NCBI GenBank assembly: GCA_023386135.1
Contig: JAEWKG010000003.1
Coordinates: forward strand, 1-14,632
From: Pseudomonadota bacterium
GTDB lineage: Bacteria; Pseudomonadota; Alphaproteobacteria; Sphingomonadales; Sphingomonadaceae
Reading direction: 5' to 3'
Length of the DNA: 14,632 bases
The notes under the pieces were generated by a model. It was not told where the DNA came from. It searched no databases and saw only the letters and a list, made by a program, of their open reading frames with translations. Both the position numbers and the translations under genes were made by a program. Below, in pieces: positions 8,821 to 14,441 of the stretch; the stretch's first letter is position 1, and every line of letters begins with the position of its first letter.

Positions 8821-10049
8821 TCGACCCCGCCGCCAACTCCCGCCTCAGCCTCATGCAGGCGGCATTCGTGGTCGCCCGGCGCGATTTCCGCGCGATCCTG
8901 TTTTCCAAGGCGTTCCTGTTCTTCCTGCTCACCCCGATCTTCTTCGGAGTGGTGAGCATCGGCGCCGCTTCGGTCGGCCAGCGGACCGCCGAAAACCGCG
9001 AGCCGCCGGTGATCGCGGTGTCGATGGACCCGCGCGACGCCGCCGCGATCGAGGCGGCGCGCGATCGCCTCGATGCGCTGGTCGGCCTGCCGCGCATGGA
9101 ACGCGTCGATACAGGCGCCGACGCCGCCAAAGTGCTGGCCGACAGCACCCGCAACTACGGCGCCGTCCTTACCGGCACGCTCGACAAGCCGCGCCTAATC
9201 GGCACGCAGGGAAGCATCGAACGCTGGCGTGGCGAGGTGGCATTGGCGGCCGCCGCCGCCAGAGGTCCGGGAGCGGACTATCCCTACGTCGACCTCCAGC
9301 CCACCGCGACCAGCGGCGCCAGCACCAAGCGCAACCTCGTCGGCACGGCGACCGCCACGGTGACACTGATGTTCCTGCTGACGATGCTGCTCGCCGGCAT
9401 GGTCATGTCCAACCTGGTCGAGGAAAAGGCGAACAAGATCATCGAGATCCTCGCCGCCGCGATCCCGATGGACGCGGTGTTTCTCGGCAAGCTGTTCGCG
9501 ATGCTCGGGGTCAGCTTCGTCGGCATCGCTGTGTGGGGCGGCCTCGGCGGAACCATCATGTACGCGGGCGGACGCAGCCTCTCAGAGCTGACCGCGCCGG
9601 CGGTCGGCTGGCCGGTGTTCGCGGCGCTGTTCCTGGTCTATTTCGCGATGGCCTACCTGCTGATCGGGTCGATCTTCCTCACCATCGGGGCAATGGCGCC
9701 GACCGTGCGCGACGTGCAGACGCTGTCGCTGCCGGCGACGATGCTGCAACTCGGCGTGTTCTTCCTCGCCACCTATGCCACCAGCGATCTCGGTTCGCCG
9801 GTTGAGCTGGCGGCGGTCGCGGTGCCGTTCAGCTCGCCCTACGCGATGATCTCGCGCGCCGCGCAGCAACCGGCGCTGTGGCCGCACATCGCCGCGCTCG
9901 CGTGGCATGCGCTGTGGGTGCTGCTGTTCGTACGCATGGGGGCGACCCTGTTCCGCAGACGGGTGATGCACTCCGGCCCACAAGTCCCGCGCAAGAAGCG
10001 CTTCGCCCGTCGCGCAATCGAAACGGTCAGTCAGATTCCGGTTCCCTGA
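8817..10049 (+). CDS. ABC-2 type transporter permease, NatB-like
   Basis: A 410-residue inner-membrane permease partnered with the preceding ATPase. Hydrophobic segments lie at about residues 27-50, 176-200, 222-250, 263-292, 302-322 and 357-379. Between the first and second there is a long polar stretch (about 51-172), expected to lie outside the cytoplasmic membrane as in ABC-2 permeases of this type. The family motif VEEKANKIIEIL is at residues 201-212, just after the second segment, where the permease contacts the ATPase. The ATG at 8817 overlaps the ATPase stop as ATGA. The C-terminal tail is rich in Arg and Lys, consistent with a cytoplasmic end. The transported substrate is unknown. 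No obvious terminator follows; the next gene starts 107 bases downstream. Confidence 0.93.
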   Translation: MIDPAANSRLSLMQAAFVVARRDFRAILFSKAFLFFLLTPIFFGVVSIGAASVGQRTAENREPPVIAVSMDPRDAAAIEAARDRLDALVGLPRMERVDTGADAAKVLADSTRNYGAVLTGTLDKPRLIGTQGSIERWRGEVALAAAAARGPGADYPYVDLQPTATSGASTKRNLVGTATATVTLMFLLTMLLAGMVMSNLVEEKANKIIEILAAAIPMDAVFLGKLFAMLGVSFVGIAVWGGLGGTIMYAGGRSLSELTAPAVGWPVFAALFLVYFAMAYLLIGSIFLTIGAMAPTVRDVQTLSLPATMLQLGVFFLATYATSDLGSPVELAAVAVPFSSPYAMISRAAQQPALWPHIAALAWHALWVLLFVRMGATLFRRRVMHSGPQVPRKKRFARRAIETVSQIPVP

Positions 10050-10073
10050 TCGGTCGCAAATCGCAACGCACTA

Positions 10074-10104
10074 TTGACACTGCGGTAAGCAAGCGCAGGA
10101 TACC
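10074..10104 (+). promoter_or_regulatory. Candidate promoter for the CYP153 gene
   Basis: A perfect TTGACA lies at 10074-10079 in the gap before the P450. The best following -10-like match is GATACC at 10099-10104, with a long 19-base spacing and only three matches to TATAAT. The -35 is convincing and the -10 is weak, which could mean activator dependence. The predicted transcript would carry a leader of about 45 bases. Confidence 0.4.
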
Positions 10105-10134
10105 GTCCGGACGAGAGGCGGCCGGACTTGAGTC
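10104..10134. promoter_or_regulatory. Palindromic candidate operator before the P450
   Basis: CGTCCGGACG (10104-10113) is a perfect 10-base palindrome directly at or after the candidate -10 element. Its half CCGGAC recurs at 10122-10127, followed by the short inverted repeat GACT-TG-AGTC at 10125-10134. The cluster lies between the candidate promoter and the ribosome binding site, a position suited to repressor binding or a leader hairpin. In GC-rich DNA such words can arise by chance. Confidence 0.3.
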
Positions 10135-10156
10135 GCCCCAGCAGGAGAGATGTGCG

Positions 10157-11485
10157 ATGGCGACCCAGCCCCTCGAGGCGCCGATGCAGTGGACCCGCGA
10201 GCCGCGCGCGGTCGATGCGCTCGACAAGGCACTGGCGGAGAACCCGCAGGTCATCCCCGAGCACACCGAGAAGTGGGACGTCAGCCGCTCGGACATCTAC
10301 GTCGAGGACCGCTGGCAGCCGATCTTCAAGGAAATGCGCGCCGCGGGCGACCTGCACAAGGTGACCGACAGCCCGTTCGGTTCGCACTGGAACGTCGTCA
10401 GCCACCGCGCGATCCAGCACATCGAGGCGCTGCCCGAGCTCTATTCCTCGGCCGGCGGGATCACCATCCTCGAGGCGATGAGCGACGAGAAGCTGGCCGA
10501 ATTGGGCCGTGAGCGGTTCGAGCTGCCGATGTTCATCGCGATGGACCGGCCCAAGCACACCGGCCAGCGCCGCACCGTCGCGCCCAAGTTCACGCCATCC
10601 AACATGGAGGCGATGGAAGCCGACATCCGCCACCGCACCGGCGAACTGCTCGACACCCTGCCGCGCGGCGAAGTGTTCGACTGGGTCGACACCGTGTCGA
10701 TCGAGCTCACCACCGGCATGCTCGCGCTGCTGTTCGATTTCCCGTGGGAAGACCGCCGCCTGTTGACCTTCTGGTCCGACTGGGCGGGCGATACCGAGAT
10801 CGCGCTAGTGCGCGAACTCGACGAGCAGCGCCAGGGCATCCTGCGCGAGATGGGCGCCTACTTCTACCAGCTGTGGCAGGAGCGCGCGAACCAGCCGCCG
10901 ACGGGCGACCTCATCTCGATGATGATCCACTCGCCGGCGATGAACCAGATGAGCCCCGAAGAATTCATGGGCAACCTGGTGCTGCTGATCGTCGGCGGCA
11001 ACGATACCACCCGCAACACGATGAGCGGGATCATCCACGCGTTCGACAAGTTCCCCGACCAGCGCAAGCTGTTCGAACAGGACCCGTCACTGATTCCCAA
11101 CGCGGTGCAGGAATGCATCCGCTACCAGACCCCGCTTGCCCACATGCGCCGCGTCGCGACCGAGGACAGCGAGCTGTTCGGACAGACGGTGAAGGCCGGC
11201 GAGCGGCTGGTGCTGTGGTACATCTCCGCCAACCGCGACGAGGCCGTGTTCGAGGATGCCGACAAGCTCGACATCACCCGCGAGAACGCCCGCCGCAACC
11301 TCGCCTTCGGCTACGGCATCCACCGCTGCGTCGGCGCGCGTTTGGCCGAGTTGCAATTGCGCGTCCTGCTCGAAGAAATGCACAAGCGCCGGATGCGGGT
11401 GCATGTCGCCGGCGATGTCGAGCGGGTGCGCGCCAACTTCGTTCACGGCTTCCGCAAGCTCGAGGTCGAGATCACCGAGTTCTGA
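10157..11485 (+). CDS. Cytochrome P450, CYP153-type (alkane/fatty acid terminal hydroxylase)
   Basis: A soluble 442-residue P450. Its overall pattern is that of CYP153, whose members hydroxylate the terminal carbon of alkanes or fatty acids using electrons from a [2Fe-2S] ferredoxin and an FAD reductase. Visible motifs are DVSRSDIY...WQPIF near the N-terminus, FELPMFIAMDRPKHTGQRR, the stretch WVDTVSIELTTGMLALLFDFP, the I-helix GGNDTTR with acid-alcohol residues D283 and T284, the K-helix ExxR at E319/R322, TPLAHMRR, and the haem loop FGYGIHRCVGARLAE with ligand C391. There is no signal or membrane anchor. The ATG at 10157 follows AGGAGA (10143-10148) at good spacing; the ATG at 10150 is in another frame and too close to it. 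No ferredoxin gene adjoins. A REP-like repeat begins three bases after its stop. P450 identity is certain; the CYP153 family is strongly suggested; the substrate is inferred. Confidence 0.94.
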   Translation: MATQPLEAPMQWTREPRAVDALDKALAENPQVIPEHTEKWDVSRSDIYVEDRWQPIFKEMRAAGDLHKVTDSPFGSHWNVVSHRAIQHIEALPELYSSAGGITILEAMSDEKLAELGRERFELPMFIAMDRPKHTGQRRTVAPKFTPSNMEAMEADIRHRTGELLDTLPRGEVFDWVDTVSIELTTGMLALLFDFPWEDRRLLTFWSDWAGDTEIALVRELDEQRQGILREMGAYFYQLWQERANQPPTGDLISMMIHSPAMNQMSPEEFMGNLVLLIVGGNDTTRNTMSGIIHAFDKFPDQRKLFEQDPSLIPNAVQECIRYQTPLAHMRRVATEDSELFGQTVKAGERLVLWYISANRDEAVFEDADKLDITRENARRNLAFGYGIHRCVGARLAELQLRVLLEEMHKRRMRVHVAGDVERVRANFVHGFRKLEVEITEF

Positions 11486-11488
11486 CCC

Positions 11489-11518
11489 GCGCTCAAGTAG
11501 TGCGCAGCACGGTAGCGC
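11489..11518 (+). repeat. REP-like repeat, copy 1
   Basis: A 30-base structured element starting 4 bases after the P450 stop. Its modules are outer arm GCGCT, CAAGTA, inner arm GTGC, loop GCA, inner arm GCAC, GGT, outer arm AGCGC. Both pairs of arms are exact complements. It matches a second copy at 12527-12554 in every module except the inner arms. The GTAG word (11497-11500) ahead of a small palindrome resembles the head of bacterial REP elements. There is no T-tract, so it is not a classic intrinsic terminator. Confidence 0.7.
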
Positions 11519-11567
11519 AGAACGAAGGTATTCAGGCTAGGTTCTCACGGTCGTGGTAGAAGAACGC

Positions 11568-12053
11568 ATGACCAGCAATCGCCGCTCGTTCCTGTCGTGG
11601 CTCGGCGCCACGGCGGCCGTCCCCGTGCTCGCCGCCTGCGGCGGATCGCCCGCCCAGGCCCGCGCCTGGCCCAAGGGGCTAACCGACGCGCAGTGGAAGG
11701 CCAAGCTGAGCAAGAACCAGTACTGGATCCTGCGCGAAGCAGGCACCGAGCGGCCGGGTACATCGCCGCTCAACAAGGAGCACCGCAAGGGCACCTTCCT
11801 GTGCGCCGGGTGCGCGAACCAGCTCTACGCTTCGGCGACCAAGTTCGAGAGCGGGACCGGCTGGCCGAGCTTCTACCAGCCACTCCCCGGAGCGATCCTC
11901 ACCCAGACCGATTACAAGATCGGCTATCCGCGCACCGAGGTACTGTGCGCCGACTGCGGCGGGCACCTCGGTCACGTGTTCGACGATGGCCCCAAGCCGA
12001 CCGGCAAGCGCTATTGCATGAACGGCGGCGCGATGGTGTTCCGCACCGCTTGA
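11568..12053 (+). CDS. msrB: Peptide-methionine (R)-S-oxide reductase, Tat-exported lipoprotein form
   Basis: MsrB reduces methionine-R-sulfoxide in damaged proteins. The 161-residue product begins with a twin-arginine signal, NRRSFLSW (residues 4-11), then a hydrophobic stretch and a lipobox LAAC with C24 as the lipid-attachment site. It is therefore predicted to be a membrane-anchored periplasmic lipoprotein rather than the usual cytoplasmic enzyme. The catalytic domain carries the zinc cysteines C79, C82, C127 and C130, the family segment SGTGWPSF, HLGHVFDDGP and the catalytic C150 in RYCMN. The position often holding a resolving cysteine (SGCGWPSF) is Thr, and no other cysteine exists in the mature protein. 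The ATG at 11568 is preferred because it places the Arg pair near the N-terminus; a GTG five codons upstream is possible. It ends at a hairpin terminator. Confidence 0.95.
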   Translation: MTSNRRSFLSWLGATAAVPVLAACGGSPAQARAWPKGLTDAQWKAKLSKNQYWILREAGTERPGTSPLNKEHRKGTFLCAGCANQLYASATKFESGTGWPSFYQPLPGAILTQTDYKIGYPRTEVLCADCGGHLGHVFDDGPKPTGKRYCMNGGAMVFRTA

Positions 12054-12071
12054 AGCGCGCTGAAATAAGAA

Positions 12072-12110
12072 GGGCGGCGGAAGCTTCGTGCCTCCGCCGC
12101 CCCCTTTATT
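12072..12110. terminator. Probable bidirectional intrinsic terminator
   Basis: GGGCGGCGGA (12072-12081) pairs perfectly with TCCGCCGCCC (12093-12102) around an 11-base loop. It is followed on the plus strand by CCTTTATT and, read on the minus strand, by TTCTTATTT. It lies 18 bases after the msrB stop and about 24 bases after the stop of the convergent small membrane-protein gene, so it can serve both. Confidence 0.85.
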
Positions 12111-12125
12111 GAGACCCGAGTAGAT

Positions 12126-12386
12126 CTAGCGGGCTCGGCCGCGCTGGATCAGGTTCGCGATCAGCAACAGGACGACCGCGCCGATAAACGCGGTGATCAG
12201 GTAGTGAATCCAGCCGTCGCCCGGGATCAGCCCGCCAAGGAGCAGACCGCCGAGGAAGCCACCGATGATGCCGACGACGATGTTGAGCAGGATACCCATC
12301 GAGGCGTCGCGCGACATAACCATGCTTGCGAGCCAGCCGGCGACACCGCCGACGATGATCATCACGAGAATTCCGGGACCATCCAT
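12126..12386 (-). CDS. GlsB/YeaQ/YmgE family small membrane protein
   Basis: An 86-residue, very hydrophobic protein of the transglycosylase-associated/GlsB-YeaQ-YmgE family, which is linked to general stress responses; its biochemical role is not settled. Three membrane segments are visible at about residues 5-24, 31-54 and 60-80, separated by short polar turns (SRDAS and PGDGW), with a basic C-terminal tail QRGRAR. Glycine-rich stretches such as GIIGGFLGGLLLGG are typical. The start is fixed by a strong ribosome binding site, AGGAGG, six bases upstream. A perfect EcfG-type promoter lies about 50-75 bases upstream, so expression under the alphaproteobacterial general stress sigma factor is strongly suggested. 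It is convergent with msrB. Confidence 0.93.
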   Translation of the reverse strand: MDGPGILVMIIVGGVAGWLASMVMSRDASMGILLNIVVGIIGGFLGGLLLGGLIPGDGWIHYLITAFIGAVVLLLIANLIQRGRAR

Positions 12387-12390
12387 TGCA

Positions 12391-12398
12391 TTCCTCCT
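12391..12398 (-). promoter_or_regulatory. Strong ribosome binding site of the GlsB-type gene
   Basis: On the minus strand AGGAGGAA precedes the ATG at 12386, with six bases between the GGAGG core and the start. It is the clearest Shine-Dalgarno sequence in the window and fixes the start of this gene. Confidence 0.85.
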
Positions 12399-12420
12399 GT
12401 TATTGCGCCCTAGTTGAGCA

Positions 12421-12447
12421 GCACACGCCGGGATAAACGGCGCGTGC
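12421..12447. repeat. Imperfect inverted repeat across the EcfG-type promoter
   Basis: GCACACGCCG (12421-12430) and CGGCGCGTGC (12438-12447) form a 10-base stem with one mismatch around a 7-base loop. The right arm overlaps the -10 element of the EcfG-type promoter; the left arm would fall near the transcription start. It could be an operator or an RNA leader structure, or chance in GC-rich DNA. Confidence 0.35.
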
Positions 12448-12460
12448 GGCAGAGCGTTCC
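12436..12460 (-). promoter_or_regulatory. EcfG-type general stress promoter (GGAAC-N16-CGTT)
   Basis: Read on the minus strand, GGAAC (12460-12456) is followed after exactly 16 bases by CGTT (12439-12436). This is the consensus of the alphaproteobacterial general stress sigma factor EcfG (the PhyR-NepR-EcfG pathway). It directs transcription toward the GlsB-type stress gene, with a predicted leader of about 40 bases before its start. Element, spacing, orientation and downstream gene all agree. Confidence 0.82.
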
Positions 12461-12526
12461 CCAGCCTCGTTGGACCGGTGAGCGGGAGGTGTAACGCAAG
12501 CGATTCGAAAAGCCTAATCGGGCCCT

Positions 12527-12554
12527 GCGCTCAAGTAGCCGCAGGCGGTAGCGC
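12527..12554 (+). repeat. REP-like repeat, copy 2
   Basis: A 28-base element in the same plus-strand orientation as the copy at 11489, here just beyond the 3' end of minus-strand sciP. Its modules are GCGCT, CAAGTA, inner arm GCC, loop GCA, inner arm GGC, GGT, AGCGC. The outer arms, loop and both linkers are identical to copy 1, while the inner arms differ in sequence and length but remain complementary. Confidence 0.7.
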
Positions 12555-12565
12555 GACAGGAAATT

Positions 12566-12865
12566 CTAGTACTTGAGCTGGCGCTCGTAGAGGTCGCGGT
12601 AGTGCTGGATGCGGGTGACGCGCAGTCCCTGCATGCCCGAGCGGTCGACCGCACGCTGCCACGAGGCGAACTCCTCGAGCGTGAGGTTGTAGCGTTCGCA
12701 CACCTCATCGATCGACAGCAGGCCGCCGTTGACCGCGGCCACGACCTCGGCCTTGCGGCGCACGACCCAGCGCTTGGTGTTGGCCGGCGGCAGATCGTCG
12801 ATGCCCAGCGGTTCGCCGAGCGGGCCGATCACCTGGGCCGGACGGATTTTCTGGTTTTCGATCAT
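12566..12865 (-). CDS. sciP: CtrA inhibitor SciP (DUF1153)
   Basis: SciP is a small alphaproteobacterial DNA-binding protein. In Caulobacter it blocks transcription activation by the cell-cycle regulator CtrA. The 99-residue product shows the family signatures VIGPLGEPL (12-20), LPPANTKRWVVRRKAEVVAAV (25-45), and a helix-turn-helix region GGLLSIDEVCERYNLTLEEFASWQ (47-70), then a basic C-terminus. The ATG at 12865 shares its A with the TGA of the upstream 98-residue gene, and a GTG one codon earlier (12868) would overlap it by GTGA. Either start implies coupled translation. No CtrA box (TTAA-N7-TTAA) was found upstream. A REP-like repeat lies 11 bases beyond its stop. Assignment is by recalled family motifs; function in this organism is inferred. 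Confidence 0.92.
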   Translation of the reverse strand: MIENQKIRPAQVIGPLGEPLGIDDLPPANTKRWVVRRKAEVVAAVNGGLLSIDEVCERYNLTLEEFASWQRAVDRSGMQGLRVTRIQHYRDLYERQLKY

Positions 12866-13161
12866 CACTTATCCCGGTCGCCGTGGTCCGCTCGTGTGGC
12901 GGCGGCGGCTGTTTTGGCGTCTGCCCATTTGCTAGCCCTTAAAGCAGCAAGGTTAATACTGGGTTCGCATGCCCCCTCGCCGGCAATGCCTGCGGCGGAG
13001 CGGGGCACGAATGCGCCGCCCTGAAAGGCCGGGCGGTCGAATAGTGCGCGCAAGTCGCGCGCCGCACCGAGGCGGGCGACGATCTCGTGCCACTCGATAG
13101 CGCGCAATGCGCCGGTGGCGTCGTGCTGGGCCTGGGGCAAGGCGATGGCGGTTTCAAACAT
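12865..13161 (-). CDS. Uncharacterised 98-residue protein translationally coupled to sciP
   Basis: I cannot assign a function. The product has an N-terminal part with alternating helical features (ALRAIEWHEIVARLGAARDLRALF, about residues 18-41), a Gly/Ala-rich centre, a short SINLAALRASKWADAK segment (68-83) and a charged tail DHGDRDK. There is no signal peptide or membrane segment. It is probably a real gene: its TGA overlaps the start of sciP, the two are in the expected coupled arrangement, and small uncharacterised proteins of similar layout occur before sciP in relatives (from memory, unchecked). The ATG at 13161 is the only start, as an in-frame TGA lies close upstream. Its ribosome binding site, GGGGGAG, abuts the ATG and can be paired by an upstream TCTCCC. 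Confidence 0.68.
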   Translation of the reverse strand: MFETAIALPQAQHDATGALRAIEWHEIVARLGAARDLRALFDRPAFQGGAFVPRSAAGIAGEGACEPSINLAALRASKWADAKTAAAATRADHGDRDK

Positions 13162-13180
13162 CTCCCCCGCTTTAGGGAGA
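13161..13180 (-). promoter_or_regulatory. Hairpin able to mask the ribosome binding site of the 98-residue gene
   Basis: On the minus strand TCTCCC (13180-13175), an 8-base loop TAAAGCGG, and GGGAGA (13166-13161) form a perfect 6-bp stem. The downstream arm contains the GGGAG ribosome-binding core and the A of the ATG. Such a fold would limit translation initiation of this gene and, through coupling, of sciP. It is inferred from pairing alone. Confidence 0.45.
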
Positions 13181-13193
13181 AGGGGTCAAGAAG

Positions 13194-13214
13194 CGGTAAA
13201 ACGCGAGGTTACCG
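13194..13214. repeat. Inverted repeat CGGTAA-N9-TTACCG between sciP unit and mnmA
   Basis: CGGTAA (13194-13199) and TTACCG (13209-13214) are exact reverse complements separated by nine bases in the 128-base divergent gap. AT-containing arms are uncommon in the surrounding sequence, and the position suits an operator for the leftward unit. No clear -35/-10 pair was recognised in the gap for either direction. Confidence 0.35.
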
Positions 13215-13289
13215 TCTGTTAGGACATCGCGGCGTGCTTGCGATGCCGGTTCTGGCGCGGCGCGCGCGCGGCGTGTATGCGGCCCACCC

Positions 13290-14441
13290 GTGAACGCACC
13301 CGCCGCCTTTCCTTCGCTGCTCGATGCCCGCGCCGCCGCCGCGCTGTTCGACCTGCCGCGCTCGGCCAGCGAGTGCCGGATCGTGGTGGCGATGTCGGGC
13401 GGGGTCGATTCCTCGGTGGTCGCCGCGCTGGCCGCCGCAAGCGGGGCGGAGACGATCGGCATTACCCTGCAGCTCTACGACTACGGCGCGGCGACCGGGC
13501 GCAAGGGCGCGTGCTGCGCGGGCGACGATATCCGCGATGCGCGCGCCGTCGCCGACGCCTTGCGCATCGCGCACTACGTGTTCGATCACGAGAGCGCCTT
13601 CCGCGAGGAAGTGGTCGAGCGCTTTGCCGACGATTACCTCGCCGGGCGCACGCCGGTGCCGTGCATCCGCTGCAACATGGGGCCGAAGTTCACCGACTTG
13701 CTGCGGATGGCGCAGGAACTCGGCGCGGACTGTCTGGCGACCGGCCATTATGTCCAGCGCGTGGGCGGCGAACTTCACCGCGCGGTCGATCCCGCGCGCG
13801 ACCAGTCGTACTTTCTCTACGGCACCACCGAAGCGCAGCTCGATTTCCTGCGCTTCCCGCTAGGGGGGCTCGAGAAGTCCGAGGTCCGCCGGCTCGCAGC
13901 GGCTGCGGGCCTGCGCAATGCGGCCAAGCCCGACAGCCAGGACATCTGCTTCGTGCCCGACGGCGACTATGCGCGGATCGTCGAGAAGCTGCGGCCCGAG
14001 GGTGCACGGCCCGGGACTATCGTCCACGCTGCGACCGGCCAGACGCTCGGCCAGCACAAGGGCGTGATCCACTTCACCGTTGGCCAGCGCCGCGGGCTGG
14101 AGATCGGCGGGCAGCCCGAGCCGCTTTATGTCATCGGGCTCGACGCGGAGAGCGCCGAGGTGCGCGTCGGTCCCAAGACGATGCTGGCAGTCTCAGGAGC
14201 GCGGCTGAGCGAGACCAACCGCATTGGCCCCGTCCCATCCGGAGCGCTCACGGCGAAGGTCCGCAGCCTCGCCAAGCCGGTGCCGGTCACGCTCGACGGG
14301 CCGTTTGGCGACGGCGTCGCGACCACGATCCGCTTTGCCGCCCCCGAATTCGGGGTCGCGCCGGGTCAGGCGGCGGTGCTCTATGCCGGCGAGCGGGTTA
14401 TCGGCGGTGGCTGGATCGACGGAACCGAAGCGGCTGCCTGA
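13290..14441 (+). CDS. mnmA: tRNA-specific 2-thiouridylase MnmA (GTG start)
   Basis: MnmA adds the 2-thio group to the wobble uridine of Lys, Glu and Gln tRNAs, using ATP to adenylate the base and sulfur relayed as a persulfide. The 383-residue product has the PP-loop SGGVDSS at residues 36-42, the segment GACCAGDD common to alphaproteobacterial members, CIRCNMGPKF with the first catalytic cysteine C128, the family LATGHYV and DQSYFLY motifs, and QDICFVPDG with the second catalytic cysteine C220. A C-terminal beta-barrel region ends in GGGWI. The start is the GTG at 13290; no in-frame ATG lies nearby and the Shine-Dalgarno is unclear. Length fits the family. Its stop TGA abuts the stop of the convergent minus-strand gene (TGATCA, 14439-14444). 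Confidence 0.97.
   Translation: MNAPAAFPSLLDARAAAALFDLPRSASECRIVVAMSGGVDSSVVAALAAASGAETIGITLQLYDYGAATGRKGACCAGDDIRDARAVADALRIAHYVFDHESAFREEVVERFADDYLAGRTPVPCIRCNMGPKFTDLLRMAQELGADCLATGHYVQRVGGELHRAVDPARDQSYFLYGTTEAQLDFLRFPLGGLEKSEVRRLAAAAGLRNAAKPDSQDICFVPDGDYARIVEKLRPEGARPGTIVHAATGQTLGQHKGVIHFTVGQRRGLEIGGQPEPLYVIGLDAESAEVRVGPKTMLAVSGARLSETNRIGPVPSGALTAKVRSLAKPVPVTLDGPFGDGVATTIRFAAPEFGVAPGQAAVLYAGERVIGGGWIDGTEAAA

Noticed and set aside
10024..10045. EcfG-like elements GGAAC and CGTT on the minus strand at the 3' end of the permease gene
   Set aside because: The spacing is 15, not 16-17, the site lies inside a coding region and it would transcribe antisense with no gene downstream.
12939..12956. 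TTAA-N10-TTAA near the end of the 98-residue gene as a CtrA box
   Set aside because: CtrA boxes use N7 spacing; this has N10 and lies within coding sequence.
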